Shown: positions 19,601 to 29,236 of the stretch, one piece after another
How positions within the stretch are numbered: position 1 is the stretch's first letter
How the letters are laid out: every line of letters starts with the position of its first letter
Origin: Craspedostauros australis
Taxonomy: Eukaryota > Bacillariophyta > Bacillariophyceae > Mastogloiales > Achnanthaceae
Assembly: GCA_026770025.1 (NCBI GenBank)
Contig: JAMXDE010000008.1
Coordinates: forward strand, 2,480,001 to 2,544,000
Reading direction: 5' to 3'
Length of the DNA: 64,000 bases
Notes under the pieces: generated by a model
The model's input: only the letters and a program-made list of their open reading frames with translations
Database searches by the model: none
Told to the model about the DNA's origin: nothing
Made by a program: the position numbers and the translations under genes

Positions 19601-22600
19601 GGTGATTCTCGGAGAGGTGAGCTCAATTGCGGTTGAAGTGTTCGCTGATCCGGTGACTCTATAGTAGAGTCAGGTACCGGGGACTCATCGGGAGCTCCCT
19701 CTGTCGAGGACATTTGCCTGTTGGCTCCCTCTGAAACTGGCATCGGAGGGGCGAGAGCTTCACTCATGAGATCGGGGATCTGTTGTGTCATTGGTTGCGA
19801 CCCTTTCGCCAATACCTGTGGCGTTCTTTCACGGATGGTTTGTTGGTTTCGCGTATCAAAACTCGGTGGTGGAGTGTTATCGTCGTTGCGTTGTAACCGG
19901 TTGTGGTCTCGCGTGTCTGATGCGAAGATGTCGTCCTGCTCCATTGATTCCACATCGTCGTCATCGAATGGATATTGGAAGGTGGTGTCACCAAACATGC
20001 GAGTCCATTCTTCCGATTGATAGCTTGGAAGTTGCTTCAAGTCGGTAGCAATCGTTGCGAACCAGTCATCGAACACGACGTGGAACTGAGGGGTGATTGA
20101 ACCTGTCCGTGGTGATAGGACTAGAGGTACGGTTGAAGCATGCTTCGTAGAGAGACCCATGTTCACGTATCTCTCTCCTCTTGGTTCCCATCGGGGTATC
20201 TTGCGTCCATCGGCCAGCGCTTTGTTAAGGACATAGACTGGACTGCCCCATACGTGCAGGTTATGAAGTTGCTTGAGGGGAAGACGGATGCGTGATAGAA
20301 CATCGTAGGGTGTGAGACCGGTGGCGGGATTAGGCACGCGATTGTAGATGTACGCGGCGTGTACGACGGCCATTGGCCATAGTTGAGCATCAAACATCGT
20401 TGGCCAGTGGATGCTTTGATGCATCATCATGGTTCGGGCCATTGAGACAATTGTTCGAATGCTTCGCTCGGCTATTCCGTTGTGGTGATGTGCGCCGACA
20501 CCTGCGAATCGATGGACTTGATGGAAGATTTCAAGGTGTTTGGAGTATTCGGGTGAGGTGAAGGTGGTGGCGTTGTCTGATAGATACGATCGTACGGGGA
20601 CTCCAACATCACGACACATCAGTTCGAACCGTTCCTTGGCTTCGAGGGTGGCGTGCGTGGTTAGCGCTGCCACAGGTTCCACGTGAATGTATCCTGATGC
20701 GTGATCGACAAAGATGGCTCCGCCTTTGTACATTTCGTTTGGATCGCTTTTGCCTCGTCCTGAGAAGAGGCGTCCTGGCGTTCGACCGACGAAGTGGTCC
20801 ACTGATACTTGTTGTCCAGGGAACAAGTGATCGGTGCGCAAAACTCCTTGTTTGTCACGGACGACATGTTGAGTTATTCCTGGGGAAGGGCGACGGTGCA
20901 GCTTTCCGAATTGGCATGCAGCGCAAAGCGGGAGGCTTGTGACCCTTGCCGCAGCTGTGTGCATCTTTCTAGACGATTCTGACCCGGTGAGAGTACCCGA
21001 ACGCAGCAGGAACTTCACTCGACTGAAGGATAAATGTCCGAGACGATAGTGCCACCGAAGAAGTTCCTTTTGCGGTTGGGTGAGGTTCACGTTGTGGTCC
21101 GACACGGTGGAGACGATGGAAGTTAGTGCAGCTGGCACGTCATGGATGTTGTCGGCACTGTAGCCGACTGATGTTGGTAGCCTTGTGGACTTCTTGTAAT
21201 TCGCTACGATTGCGTTGCGATCGTCGTTTCCCAGGATTCCGCTGAGTTTGCAGGAGGATTTGTTGAAAACGATCGTTTCGCCCTGATACTCTTCAAGGAG
21301 ACTGGAAGTGCTGATTAGCTTGACCTTTGATTCGGGAACATGGAAAGCAGGCAGTCGCAATTTGCGAGGGCTTCCAGTTACATCAAGGACATACCATTCG
21401 ACGGTTCCCAACGCATTCACTTGGATTTTCTTGAGGAATCCGTTGAGAAAGGTCGGTCTTGGTGGAGGACTTGGAGTAGAACAGAAATCGTTGAGGTCAT
21501 TTGTCACAGAAATTGATGCTCCGCTGTCCCAAACGAGTTCGAATGGAGCATCGGGTGAGAGATAACTCTCAGCTTTAGCTGGAGATGCGAAAGCATTGCG
21601 ATTGGAGAAGAAGGAGGCTAGACCTTGCAGAGTGAGTAGTGCGGGCATGTCATTGTCACATTGTTGCTTTTGACTTCGATCATACATCAAGTCAATTCCG
21701 CGAGTTGGGTACAGGCTCCAGAGATTTCGTGAGATGGATGAGGTGCGACCTTCTTGGCGGGGCAATTTTGCTGTCGTGGGTGTTTGGTTTTTACCATAAG
21801 TGGAATTTTTCGATTGGTTCCAGTGACGACGTTTTGATCTGTGATTGCGAGTTTTGGTCCGAGCCTGGGGACGCCACACACGTTTTGTTCGTGGGGAGTT
21901 TCCTTTCGACACGTTCACGGGTTTGGGTCCATCTGGGTCGAGACTTTCCATTACGAGATCGTAGAGACTGCGTTTCACGGCTCCATTGAAGTGTGTTGGA
22001 CGTTTATGCACTTGCTTGTACCGTTCTTTGACTCGTGCCTTGTTGTAGACTAGATCAGCAGAGTTGATTGAGTCAGGTCTTCGTGGTACGTTCGTGTGGA
22101 GGAGTAGTAGAGTTACGGCAATTAGCATCCAGACATTTGCTGCCGCGATGTACCACCCATACTCTACTCCGATAGTGATGACTTGGAGTGAGGCGAAGAG
22201 GAGAACCATTCCAACGATGCTACCGAAGTAGTTGAAGGAGGTGAAGAGGTTCCAGACGAGAGACCACCAGGTGTCTTCGTCTTGACTGGAGGCGGCTGTG
22301 AAGCATGTCCACGCAGCCATGTCAATGGAGAGGTTGTCCTGTTTGGGAGCTTGCTTGCCCTTTGCCTTCGCCTTGAACTTGAAGTTGTCCTGATGACTCT
22401 CAGTGTTGTGCGAGAGACGCCAGCGGCGGCACTTGGCGCACCACATGAAAGTCTTGTCGTTGACAAGCTTGCGCTGTGGTTCACCGGGCTTGGGAGCTTT
22501 GGACGACCAGCCCTGGCTGGCGTTGCGTTTGGCGTCGCGTTCCTTGGGCTTCTTGAAGTTGTTTCTCCTTCCGTCGTTCTTGGAGAAACCCTTGTGTTGC

Positions 22601-23961
22601 TCGAGAACGTTGGCGCTTGGATTCTGGACGGCGTTGTTGGCGTACGAGTACCTGGGCACGTTGCTGTCTCTGGTACGCCTGATGGCATGCCAGCGATTTC
22701 CGCGCACTTCGTTTTCGTACGACGCCTCGGCCTTGTTGCAGATTGCCATCCATGTGAGATCTTTTGCGGCAAGCTGGGGGCGAGCGTACTCGTACGTGAA
22801 GACGGGGAGACGCATGAGGATTTCCTCAAGGTTATCCTTCATCACATAGAGAGGACGTCGGTACTGTTCACCAGACCGGATCTGTCCTCCAGCCTGCAGG
22901 AAGGCGTCGAGGATCGTTCGGAGGAGACGAAGGTCGAAGCGACCGGCGTCGTCGAGGCGCTTGCAAAGAGCACGGAGGTGGACTGCCATGAGACCAACGT
23001 TCTCGTTTGGAAAACGTCTGCAGTTGACTTCGCGGATCTTGGCTGCGAGGGCGTCTTGTTCATCCAAGGAGTTGGCCGAATTGCTGTTCATGAACTCAAC
23101 GAAGAGAGTGATGAAGTTATCGTGGAACTTCGGCTCGATTCGGTTCATGAGTTGGTCTTCGAGGGCTGGATCAAGACTGTCACGGAAGAACGCTGAGGCT
23201 GTCTCGTTGTTCTGGACGTCGTAGTGATCCCACTTCAGATGGAACTCGTCGAAGTGCTTGGTGGCATCTTCAAGAGTGAAGGCGGCTGGTGAGTCCAAGA
23301 CGCAAGTCATTCCTGACTCTGCGTTGGCGTCAGCGATGTACGCCATGGTGAGGAGTCCGGTTCTTGCCATGTGGTTTCGCACCAGGCGAATGAACTGCTG
23401 GATGTTCCCTCCTTTCTTGAACTTGTCGGTGAGTCCTTGCTCTCGCTTGGACTGGTTGGTTGAGTCAGCACCGTTATGGAGGATTCTCTGTTGTTGAGAG
23501 TTGGTCCACCTGGTGTGTGACTCGTCTTGGAGGCCCGTCCAATGCCCGTTCGGCGCGCCTGCGGTCCAGGGCACCCAGTTGCGTCCTTGCTTGAGGATAC
23601 CTCCCATGATGGGAACGGTTGGTTTCCCAGAGAGGTCGTGGTCGTCGTCTTCGCTGTCCTCTTCTGACTTTCTGCTCTTCTTGGGCATGGGGGTTTCCAT
23701 GTCGAAGATGCTGTCGCCGAGGAAGGACTGTTCCGTTCGAGGTCTTGTGTCGCCAGCGGAGCGGCTGCGCTCGAGACCGGGACGGCTTGGGGTCGTGGTG
23801 GCTGTCGCCGCTGCTTGGGCAGTGGCTATGGCCGCGTTTGCTGCTTCTGCAGCGGCTTCGGCCGCCAACGTCGCCTGTGTGAGGCGAGCGTTCTCGACCG
23901 TGATCGCTTCGAGCTGCGCTTGCAGCTCTTCCAGCGTGGCAGGAGTTGTCTCTTCCGCCAT
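16696..23961 (-). CDS. Copia gag-pol polyprotein
   Basis: 2421 residues in one frame. Order of parts: coiled-coil Ala-rich N terminus and gag-like region (about 1-450), a Lys-rich stretch, a hydrophobic region with two or three membrane-helix-like segments (about 557-625), a retroviral-type aspartic protease (about 810), a pre-integrase zinc-binding region, integrase (about 1050-1200), a Pro/Ser-rich linker, reverse transcriptase (about 1880-2130) and RNase H (about 2250-2400). Gag and pol lie in one frame, as in many copia elements. The hydrophobic region between gag and protease is unusual for the family. The frame looks whole. Confidence 0.92.
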   Translation of the reverse strand: MAEETTPATLEELQAQLEAITVENARLTQATLAAEAAAEAANAAIATAQAAATATTTPSRPGLERSRSAGDTRPRTEQSFLGDSIFDMETPMPKKSRKSEEDSEDDDHDLSGKPTVPIMGGILKQGRNWVPWTAGAPNGHWTGLQDESHTRWTNSQQQRILHNGADSTNQSKREQGLTDKFKKGGNIQQFIRLVRNHMARTGLLTMAYIADANAESGMTCVLDSPAAFTLEDATKHFDEFHLKWDHYDVQNNETASAFFRDSLDPALEDQLMNRIEPKFHDNFITLFVEFMNSNSANSLDEQDALAAKIREVNCRRFPNENVGLMAVHLRALCKRLDDAGRFDLRLLRTILDAFLQAGGQIRSGEQYRRPLYVMKDNLEEILMRLPVFTYEYARPQLAAKDLTWMAICNKAEASYENEVRGNRWHAIRRTRDSNVPRYSYANNAVQNPSANVLEQHKGFSKNDGRRNNFKKPKERDAKRNASQGWSSKAPKPGEPQRKLVNDKTFMWCAKCRRWRLSHNTESHQDNFKFKAKAKGKQAPKQDNLSIDMAAWTCFTAASSQDEDTWWSLVWNLFTSFNYFGSIVGMVLLFASLQVITIGVEYGWYIAAANVWMLIAVTLLLLHTNVPRRPDSINSADLVYNKARVKERYKQVHKRPTHFNGAVKRSLYDLVMESLDPDGPKPVNVSKGNSPRTKRVWRPQARTKTRNHRSKRRHWNQSKNSTYGKNQTPTTAKLPRQEGRTSSISRNLWSLYPTRGIDLMYDRSQKQQCDNDMPALLTLQGLASFFSNRNAFASPAKAESYLSPDAPFELVWDSGASISVTNDLNDFCSTPSPPPRPTFLNGFLKKIQVNALGTVEWYVLDVTGSPRKLRLPAFHVPESKVKLISTSSLLEEYQGETIVFNKSSCKLSGILGNDDRNAIVANYKKSTRLPTSVGYSADNIHDVPAALTSIVSTVSDHNVNLTQPQKELLRWHYRLGHLSFSRVKFLLRSGTLTGSESSRKMHTAAARVTSLPLCAACQFGKLHRRPSPGITQHVVRDKQGVLRTDHLFPGQQVSVDHFVGRTPGRLFSGRGKSDPNEMYKGGAIFVDHASGYIHVEPVAALTTHATLEAKERFELMCRDVGVPVRSYLSDNATTFTSPEYSKHLEIFHQVHRFAGVGAHHHNGIAERSIRTIVSMARTMMMHQSIHWPTMFDAQLWPMAVVHAAYIYNRVPNPATGLTPYDVLSRIRLPLKQLHNLHVWGSPVYVLNKALADGRKIPRWEPRGERYVNMGLSTKHASTVPLVLSPRTGSITPQFHVVFDDWFATIATDLKQLPSYQSEEWTRMFGDTTFQYPFDDDDVESMEQDDIFASDTRDHNRLQRNDDNTPPPSFDTRNQQTIRERTPQVLAKGSQPMTQQIPDLMSEALAPPMPVSEGANRQMSSTEGAPDESPVPDSTIESPDQRTLQPQLSSPLRESPTLELATPLPLPAPTPIQTSSTPPMIPKSEPTPERPQSTRIRKQPKRFTYARMGGKAAWLDDEDTDDYYFCPAVATLEEIEQAATPRELHPDSSSIITFSQAIVDCLHTIEPLQRKGSDSLSIDLHQFKVDAHYLLRRLRGRFNTLNPQPTNVVLPTFAPKAAEVEEASINMADWWQPDPDNMTEEGATPFQETYNNFHSDMEDHFEKDLNSVFLNEDLLRLATDHAVEQFVEKLSTFISTGTMEPHFDALDFMSKAKSGPWYYQDPEHLMNQGYLPPKSAYNAEAFVQRTRSVWNAMIENHHYRLAFELLRRQVTTIRPGPWPLPSEYEIEQFVQGMIESNTAPLTSAPATRSANKGSMLDIDSSSTLDINPSFILDTAKCIPPTTWANIEQHAYSVAIIEPQKDATNYPTYVDNRMISYFAAGGDLEIAERTSVYKASNTDPDTLSFDEAIRDDNKDEWMQAAEKEIRDLTEKGTWEEVKKIDIKNDRIFPGTWVFRRKRLPDGTIKKYKGRWCCRGDLMQEDSSTYAPVVAWSSVRIFLSTSIVMGWTTTSIDFTNAFVQASIHKPVYLHLPRGFKSTKGPDTCLKLRKSLYGLTIAPRLWYEHLIRALTTIGFKACDQEQCLFIKKDIMIVLYVDDAGIASKTKQAADDFIKSMRDLGFELTQEGSFTEFLGIELSRDPKADTVHLRQPGLIKKILATTKMTNCSPCPVPTTQLALGQCKHEPPMNEPWNYRSVVGMLLYLTTNTRPDLAFAVSQVARFGSDPRRSHAKAVKRIMRYLKHTEDKGTIVRPTGQLDLKCYVDADFAGLYGREDSKDPVSVKSRTGYLITLGGCPLIWKSKLQTEIALSTMESEYAALSLAMRTLIPIQQLIRQVINNAGTTMPLHTNLQCTVFEDNQACISLATNHQPTARTKHFLTKWHFFWYWVKAGFIYIQHIATPEQLADIFTKGLSIAVFEYLRFKIMGW

Positions 23962-24388
23962 GATGGATGACGGGGACTTCTCGAATAGTCTTCGGACTTC
24001 GAGGGGATCGATCTGTTTGCCTTCTCTTGCTCTTGCTCGACTTCACTTCGTTGGGAAGGTGTGCACTGAAGTTCGATGCAGGCTTGGAGGGGCTCGCACT
24101 CGGTCGGCGAGTGCGGTTATTGCTTGCTTTGGCAGAGGCTACTGAAGTTCGACCTTGGGTCGCTTACCTTCAGCTGGGACTTTTGTCCTCTTGAGTGGCT
24201 CGGTTTTCGAGCGGTGGGGATCTGATTTCAGATCAGATGCATGTGGTGAGGACGTGGTCCTTGTTGGAAGCTCGGTCTTCGAGCTGTGCCTTTTGGCTTC
24301 GTCTCAGAGAGACTCTTGCGATCGGTTGGCAGAGGAAGATGCTCGGTGGAGTTGATAAGAGAGTATTTGGCAACCACTCGCAGCTACC

Positions 24389-25075
24389 AGTTAGGATTCG
24401 TGCGTAGGCGTCGCGAATCGGTGGAGAATGCCTCGTGAATCTGCCGGCTTCGGGATAGCCGTGTGATGCAGTTCAAGAGAGGTGTGCTGTTTGAATAGTT
24501 ATAACTTGTAACGATGAGAAGTAGAGTGCTTTGTAGCTAATCCTAGTCCGTTATTATGAGTTAGCTTATTGGTGTTAGTAGGGTGAAGAAACGATGCCAC
24601 ACAACTTGGCGAGACCCTGCACTGATGCACTTGATTCAGTGCAACAGAGTAGACAGTCAATACAGTACCTTGCTCTCCGCACATGTAGTTACACTGCAGT
24701 GTAGGTCATGACAATCAGTGGTGACGGTCATGAAGCAGTGGCTGTGGCTGAAGCTGACACTCGGATTCCATTGCTTGAGTTGAAGCAAGTTGGATACGCA
24801 TGCTGAGACCACGGTGGTAGTGTGGTGGTCATCAGCAATGAAGGAATCGAGATAAGTTTTAGTAAGGAGGATCTGAAGAGCATATAGTTCCCAGGTGGGG
24901 TGTGAGTCAGGTCGGTCAGGTTTGAGTCATGATGGATTCGTGAATGGAGGAGAGAAAGGAGGAGAAAAAGGTTTGGTGGTCAATCAAGTCGGAAGATTTC
25001 GCGCCAAAACAGGAATTTCTCCCATCGGGTTGATACCGTGTTCGGTACTAGTCTGTCCCTCATTGAATCTCAACT
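24389..25075 (-). repeat. Right (5') LTR of copia element
   Basis: 687 bp, partner of 15926-16612. The leader next to it starts with GGTAGCTGCGAG, so a TGG-type primer-binding site would begin with the last base of the LTR. Confidence 0.95.
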
Positions 25076-25080
25076 AAAAT

Positions 25081-25816
25081 CATGGATTCTTGGTCGTTGC
25101 AAGAAGCAGAAATTTATATTCAAGTCATATTCTACCGGAATTACCAATGTTGCTTTGATCGCAGGGACGAGTGGCCTACTGGACGATGCCCCTCTGTGTT
25201 GGATAGGGGCCCTGCTTCTACTTGTTGTGCGTACCTGTGTGACCTCCCTGTGGACCAAAACACTCTCTTTTTCTCTGTTCCACGCAAATACTCGTCGAAA
25301 GAGAGTCTCGTCACGAAGAAAAGTGCACGAGTATGAAACGAAGACACGTGTGTGTACAATCTTGTCCACCAACTTCTATACTCGTACGAGCTGCGCAAAC
25401 AACCACACATCTTTGACCTCCAGAAATTGTTGACCTGATCTTGCAACCGTTCGTAATCCAGACATTGTCAACACCTCAATTCACACCAATTCCTTCGAGT
25501 GCTTGTGGTCTAACAGTATGGAGCAGTTTTACTATTGTTTCTGCTCTCTGCTGATTGTGATGGTTCTGGATCTCGTGGTTGCCTCTCGATTTGTTTGTCG
25601 GAAATGCGCTTGTGGATGCGAATGTAAATGCGAATTCTCTGCGCGTTAAGGATCAGCACCGCGGAGGGTGGAAGACTCTTTTCGTCCGTGGTTGTTTTCG
25701 TCCCGTGCCATTGCCGCCTTGCATCTGGAATTCACTTCCCGAGTGCTTTGTGAATTATGGTTTGTTGCTTGTTGATGCGAAGATCGCGCGCTTTTCTCTA
25801 CACGCGGTGGACGTCT
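25081..25816. other. Spacer, nothing recognised
   Basis: Lies between the copia element and the next gene, which is read on the minus strand, so the part near 25816 should hold its 3' untranslated region. No repeat or gene recognised. Confidence 0.4.
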
Positions 25817-27277
25817 TCAGCGCTGTCGTCCATCCGCAACGCCAATCCCAACGGCGGTACCAGCATGGACACCATGCATGCTATGCGCATGCCGATGCCC
25901 GTTGCATGGACGGTGATGTCGATGGTAGGAATCATGGAAGCTGTTCTGGCTGTGGTAGTGGCGGCGCTGATGATGCTGACCATCGTTGCTGGGATCGCCG
26001 CTGTGGGAAGTACGACTGACGCTACCGCTGGTGCTGACGCTGCTACTCATGCTGCTACTCATGCTTGCATGGGCATGGTGGTGCAATGGCATTCCCGTGA
26101 GGACGGTGGGATTGACGACCAAGTCCTCGCAGAATGGATAGGATCGAGGCAGGTTCCCCAGCTTGCGCTGTCTCAGAATCTCATTGCGTGTGGCCTCGGA
26201 CCGTCTCATGGAGGCCGCCAAGTTCTGCAGTGTTTTGCGATACTCGATGTGCAGATTGAATCGCGTCAGATCTCGGTTGTCGTGCTTCGTGGCACTGCTT
26301 GTCACAGCGAGAGGATAAGATGGCTCTTGTCTCTGCTTCTGCGTCTGTCGTTGAGGCTGTGCGTCCGCGCCACGAGTCTCTTCGCTGAGTGGTCGGAATT
26401 GTGAAGCCTGCGAATTGTGTGGGCGCTGTGGAGCGTTACCATATCCCAACCGTTGGTTGCGGATCTGTTGGGCCGGATGGCACCTTTCTGGCTTTTGGTC
26501 TGCCGAGCCAACGGAAATGGGCGGCATCACGTCAAATGGCACCAGCCGGTTGCTGCCGCTGTTGCCGTTACCGTTACCACCGTCATCGCCATGAGTTTCG
26601 ATCGTCGAAGATCCCAACAAATGTGTGACGACCTTTGGGCTGAGGATTTCTGGCGACACGATTGGTGGCAGAGCTCCGTTGTATCGCGGGCGTTCGTGGT
26701 GCGGCGGTGTTGCCACCCTTCCACCCATCCCACCGTGCCGCGCCTCTCGTCCTTGCTCCTGATGTGCTTGGCTGTCGCTCATGTCCGCGTCTTCCATCGG
26801 CTGCCGCTGATGCTGGCGGTGTACCTGCGGTGGCTCGAAGTGTATATCGATGGCAGAAGCACCGGCAGCCTGTTCGATGGCGAAGTACTCATCATCGATG
26901 CTTGTCTCCGTCGCCTCCATCTCAGCATCCGCATCCGCATCTACAGCTTGTTCGTCTTGATCTTCGTCTGTGCCATGATCAAAGTCTCCGCGGCCAAGCT
27001 TGTCCATGCCATCGAAACTGTTCCGTGACAGCGAAAAGTCAGACCACAAAGGGCCTCGCTCGTCTTCTTCGAGATCACCGTCGACATGAACGTCAACGTC
27101 AATGTCAACGTCAACGTCGGCATGATGATCATCGTGCACTGCTTGCAAACGTGCATCGTGCTGATCGAAGTCGCAGCCGTATCCCTCTTCCGCATCACCA
27201 CCATCGGCATGGTCCCAGATGCCGCACATGTCCTCGTTGTTTGAGGACAGCGAGATGTGATCATCTATGAGGTGCAT
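25817..27277 (-). CDS. Hypothetical, disordered acidic/His-rich protein
   Basis: 486 residues, start at the first ATG (27277). The N-terminal third is strongly acidic, with runs of Asp-Val and Asp-Ala alternation around residues 50-65 and 105-120. The middle is Gln/His/Pro-rich and the C terminus is Ser- then His-rich. The one ordered-looking part is about residues 335-390: HDNRDLTRFNLHIEY, then LAASMRRSEATRNEILRQR, predicted helical. Short helices of the form LAxSMRRSExTR recur in many uncharacterised diatom proteins as I recall them; function is not known. No membrane segment or signal peptide. It could be a nuclear or regulatory scaffold, but nothing proves that. Long uninterrupted frame and skewed composition support it being real. 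Confidence 0.6.
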   Translation of the reverse strand: MHLIDDHISLSSNNEDMCGIWDHADGGDAEEGYGCDFDQHDARLQAVHDDHHADVDVDIDVDVHVDGDLEEDERGPLWSDFSLSRNSFDGMDKLGRGDFDHGTDEDQDEQAVDADADAEMEATETSIDDEYFAIEQAAGASAIDIHFEPPQVHRQHQRQPMEDADMSDSQAHQEQGREARHGGMGGRVATPPHHERPRYNGALPPIVSPEILSPKVVTHLLGSSTIETHGDDGGNGNGNSGSNRLVPFDVMPPISVGSADQKPERCHPAQQIRNQRLGYGNAPQRPHNSQASQFRPLSEETRGADAQPQRQTQKQRQEPSYPLAVTSSATKHDNRDLTRFNLHIEYRKTLQNLAASMRRSEATRNEILRQRKLGNLPRSYPFCEDLVVNPTVLTGMPLHHHAHASMSSSMSSSVSTSGSVSRTSHSGDPSNDGQHHQRRHYHSQNSFHDSYHRHHRPCNGHRHAHSMHGVHAGTAVGIGVADGRQR

Positions 27278-28599
27278 GATGAGGGTGCGTGTCCTTCTAT
27301 CGGCGTAGCGTGGATAGGGCAGGATTGGGTTTGTACGACCAACGACCTACTAGTGTTCGATGTTGCTTTTGTTTGGTTGGTTGGTGGACGCAGAAGTTAT
27401 GAGCTGATCTGGGTTGGTTCTGTGGCCGGCCGCAGCCTCCACTGACGTTGGCGATGGCGGGCCAGTCAATCGGCGGAGACCCATGGGAACTGTTTGTGCC
27501 ATGTTCCTTTTGCCGTGATGAACGAGATGGGACTGCTCGGATACCTCCGGATTGTACGTCAAAGAGCGAAAATGGCGTTGATTCGCGGGGGAGAACTTTT
27601 CGTACCAATCCTCCCTCAATTCTGTTTCCGCAACTTCTTTTCTCGTTGTGTGAACGTTCGGGTTTTTGTGGGGACGAGAGCGCGAATTGGTTTTTGCCCT
27701 TGGTTGCGGCACAAAGTGCTCTCCTTCTTCGCCAACAATTTCGCGCTCTCCTCGCGTTTTTTGGGCTGCTTGGATTGCCTGCGTTCTGTGTTGATGTATC
27801 ACTTGTCGTTATGTGTTGTTGGACAGTGGCCTTTCGCCATCGACTTTTTGTGTCGTTTAGGTCCAGTAGGCTTGTTTTGTATGTCGCATGTGACATGCGT
27901 CACCAATATCGTCCACAAGCAGAATCTGGTTGGGCCCGAACGTTTGTCCCCACAAAAATCACACCAGACAGCACTTTTGCGCAGTCAAACTCAAACGCTT
28001 TTGAGGCTTTGCCTGTGTGCGTCCGAGAAGCGGTGTTGTCGCCGCGGTTGATGCTGCTTCGCACGCATGTGCGGAGAGGCCTGTCTCCTGAATGTGTTGG
28101 CACGTCACGAGCTGCGACTGTCAGGGGAGAGAGGAGACGTTCGGTTTGTCGGAGATTGTTGGTGATCAACCACCTCCAGAGCTGAGCTCTGCGCAATCCA
28201 ACTTTGGCGAGAAGGTCCCCACGAGGATTGGTCAGTCACATTGGCAATCATTGGATCCACTGGTTGTGGTGATGTGCGTATCCAAGAGCTGCGCGGAAGA
28301 GGACCCATCATCGCCCGACTCTTGGTGCAACCGGCACATGTGTAGTTCGTACTTGCTCGTACGGATCGCAGCGAACAATGGGATGGAACGTCCCCATCAC
28401 TGTGGTTGCGGGTATGAGCTACGAGTACATGCATTGGTCTCGAAGGCTCGTGCGCATGGATGTAGATACCTCTTTCGTTGGAAGGACCGAAAGTGGCGAG
28501 CACTCTTTGCAACCGAGTTGACGGGGCAAAGCCAATGCATGAAACCTTCGCAAAGAAGGAATTGTACGACCCATGCACTCATATTTAAACTATTACATG
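27278..28599. other. Spacer, no gene recognised
   Basis: Upstream of the 486-residue gene and outside the DDE transposon. Several open frames of 150-245 codons overlap on both strands, but none shows a recognisable motif or protein-like composition; they are probably chance. Confidence 0.45.
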
Positions 28600-28764
28600 A
28601 TATGAGCCGGATCAGTGAGTCGACCAACACTTTGAAATAGACCTCCAGAAATTTTCTCTCCTACATACTAACCAAGCACATATTCGTAATCCCTTTAGGT
28701 CTAATACAAATAATTAACCGTTACATTTTTGAGTTAGATCCTATTTTAAGTTTTACGGACCGAT
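28600..28764 (+). repeat. Left terminal inverted repeat
   Basis: About 80% identical to the inverse of 34476-34635. Best blocks are GTGAGTCGACCAACACTTTG, CCAAGCACATATTCGTAATC and TAATTAACCGTTACATTTTT; a central stretch of about 30 bp differs. Confidence 0.85.
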
Positions 28765-29236
28765 GGATATGCGCAATTTTCGATCTCTCTCGGGTTTCAG
28801 CCTTTCGCCTACGACTACATCGATCCAATTTAACCCTTTGCTGTTCTTCGTTTCAGCGACGTTGTTCCCATTTTGAATTGTTTAGTCTCTTTTTGAGGTG
28901 TTCCGATCAGACCATCCAACAGTCCCTCCACGATAGCACTAGTTGTATAGTTTTGGGGGAAGCGGTGAGTCTGTGTTTACATTCATTCTACCCTCCGTTT
29001 GCTTAATCCGTCATCTACGTCACGACGATGGATACTGCGTCATGAAACACCAATCACAGCACGATGTGAAGCAGCATCAGCGACGTTTCGTCGTGACGGA
29101 ATGGTCGAGTTGCATTGGTACTCCGGAAGTGTTTTGTGTCATGCTTCTTTCGTGCATTTTGGTTAGGTGTTTGCAATTACCTTATCCCCCAGTATGTCCG
29201 ACTGGTTGAGAGTGCCAGACTCCAAAAAACAACAAC

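Larger units (their letters stand above)
15926..25075 (-). mobile_element. Ty1/copia LTR retrotransposon, apparently whole
   Basis: 9150 bp, bounded by two 687-bp LTRs and by a 5-bp target duplication AAAAT (15921-15925 and 25076-25080). It lies on the minus strand: LTR, leader of about 430 bp, one long gag-pol frame, a purine-rich tract, LTR. The order integrase before reverse transcriptase places it in Ty1/copia, the CoDi-like elements of diatoms being the likely kin. The two LTRs look identical by eye, so the insertion is recent. No breaks were noticed in the coding frame. LTR ends are AGTT..AACT, not the usual TG..CA. Confidence 0.93.

Noticed and set aside
22282-23196. 304-codon plus-strand frame inside the copia element
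   Set aside because: Antisense shadow of the gag-pol frame; no recognisable domain.
25410-25436. GACCTCCAGAAATT shared with the left TIR of the DDE transposon (28640)
   Set aside because: Only 14 bp, and absent from the right TIR, so not evidence of another transposon copy.
27448-28185. 245-codon plus-strand frame upstream of the 486-residue gene
   Set aside because: No motif, three frames open at once, and it lies where the promoter of the minus-strand gene should be.
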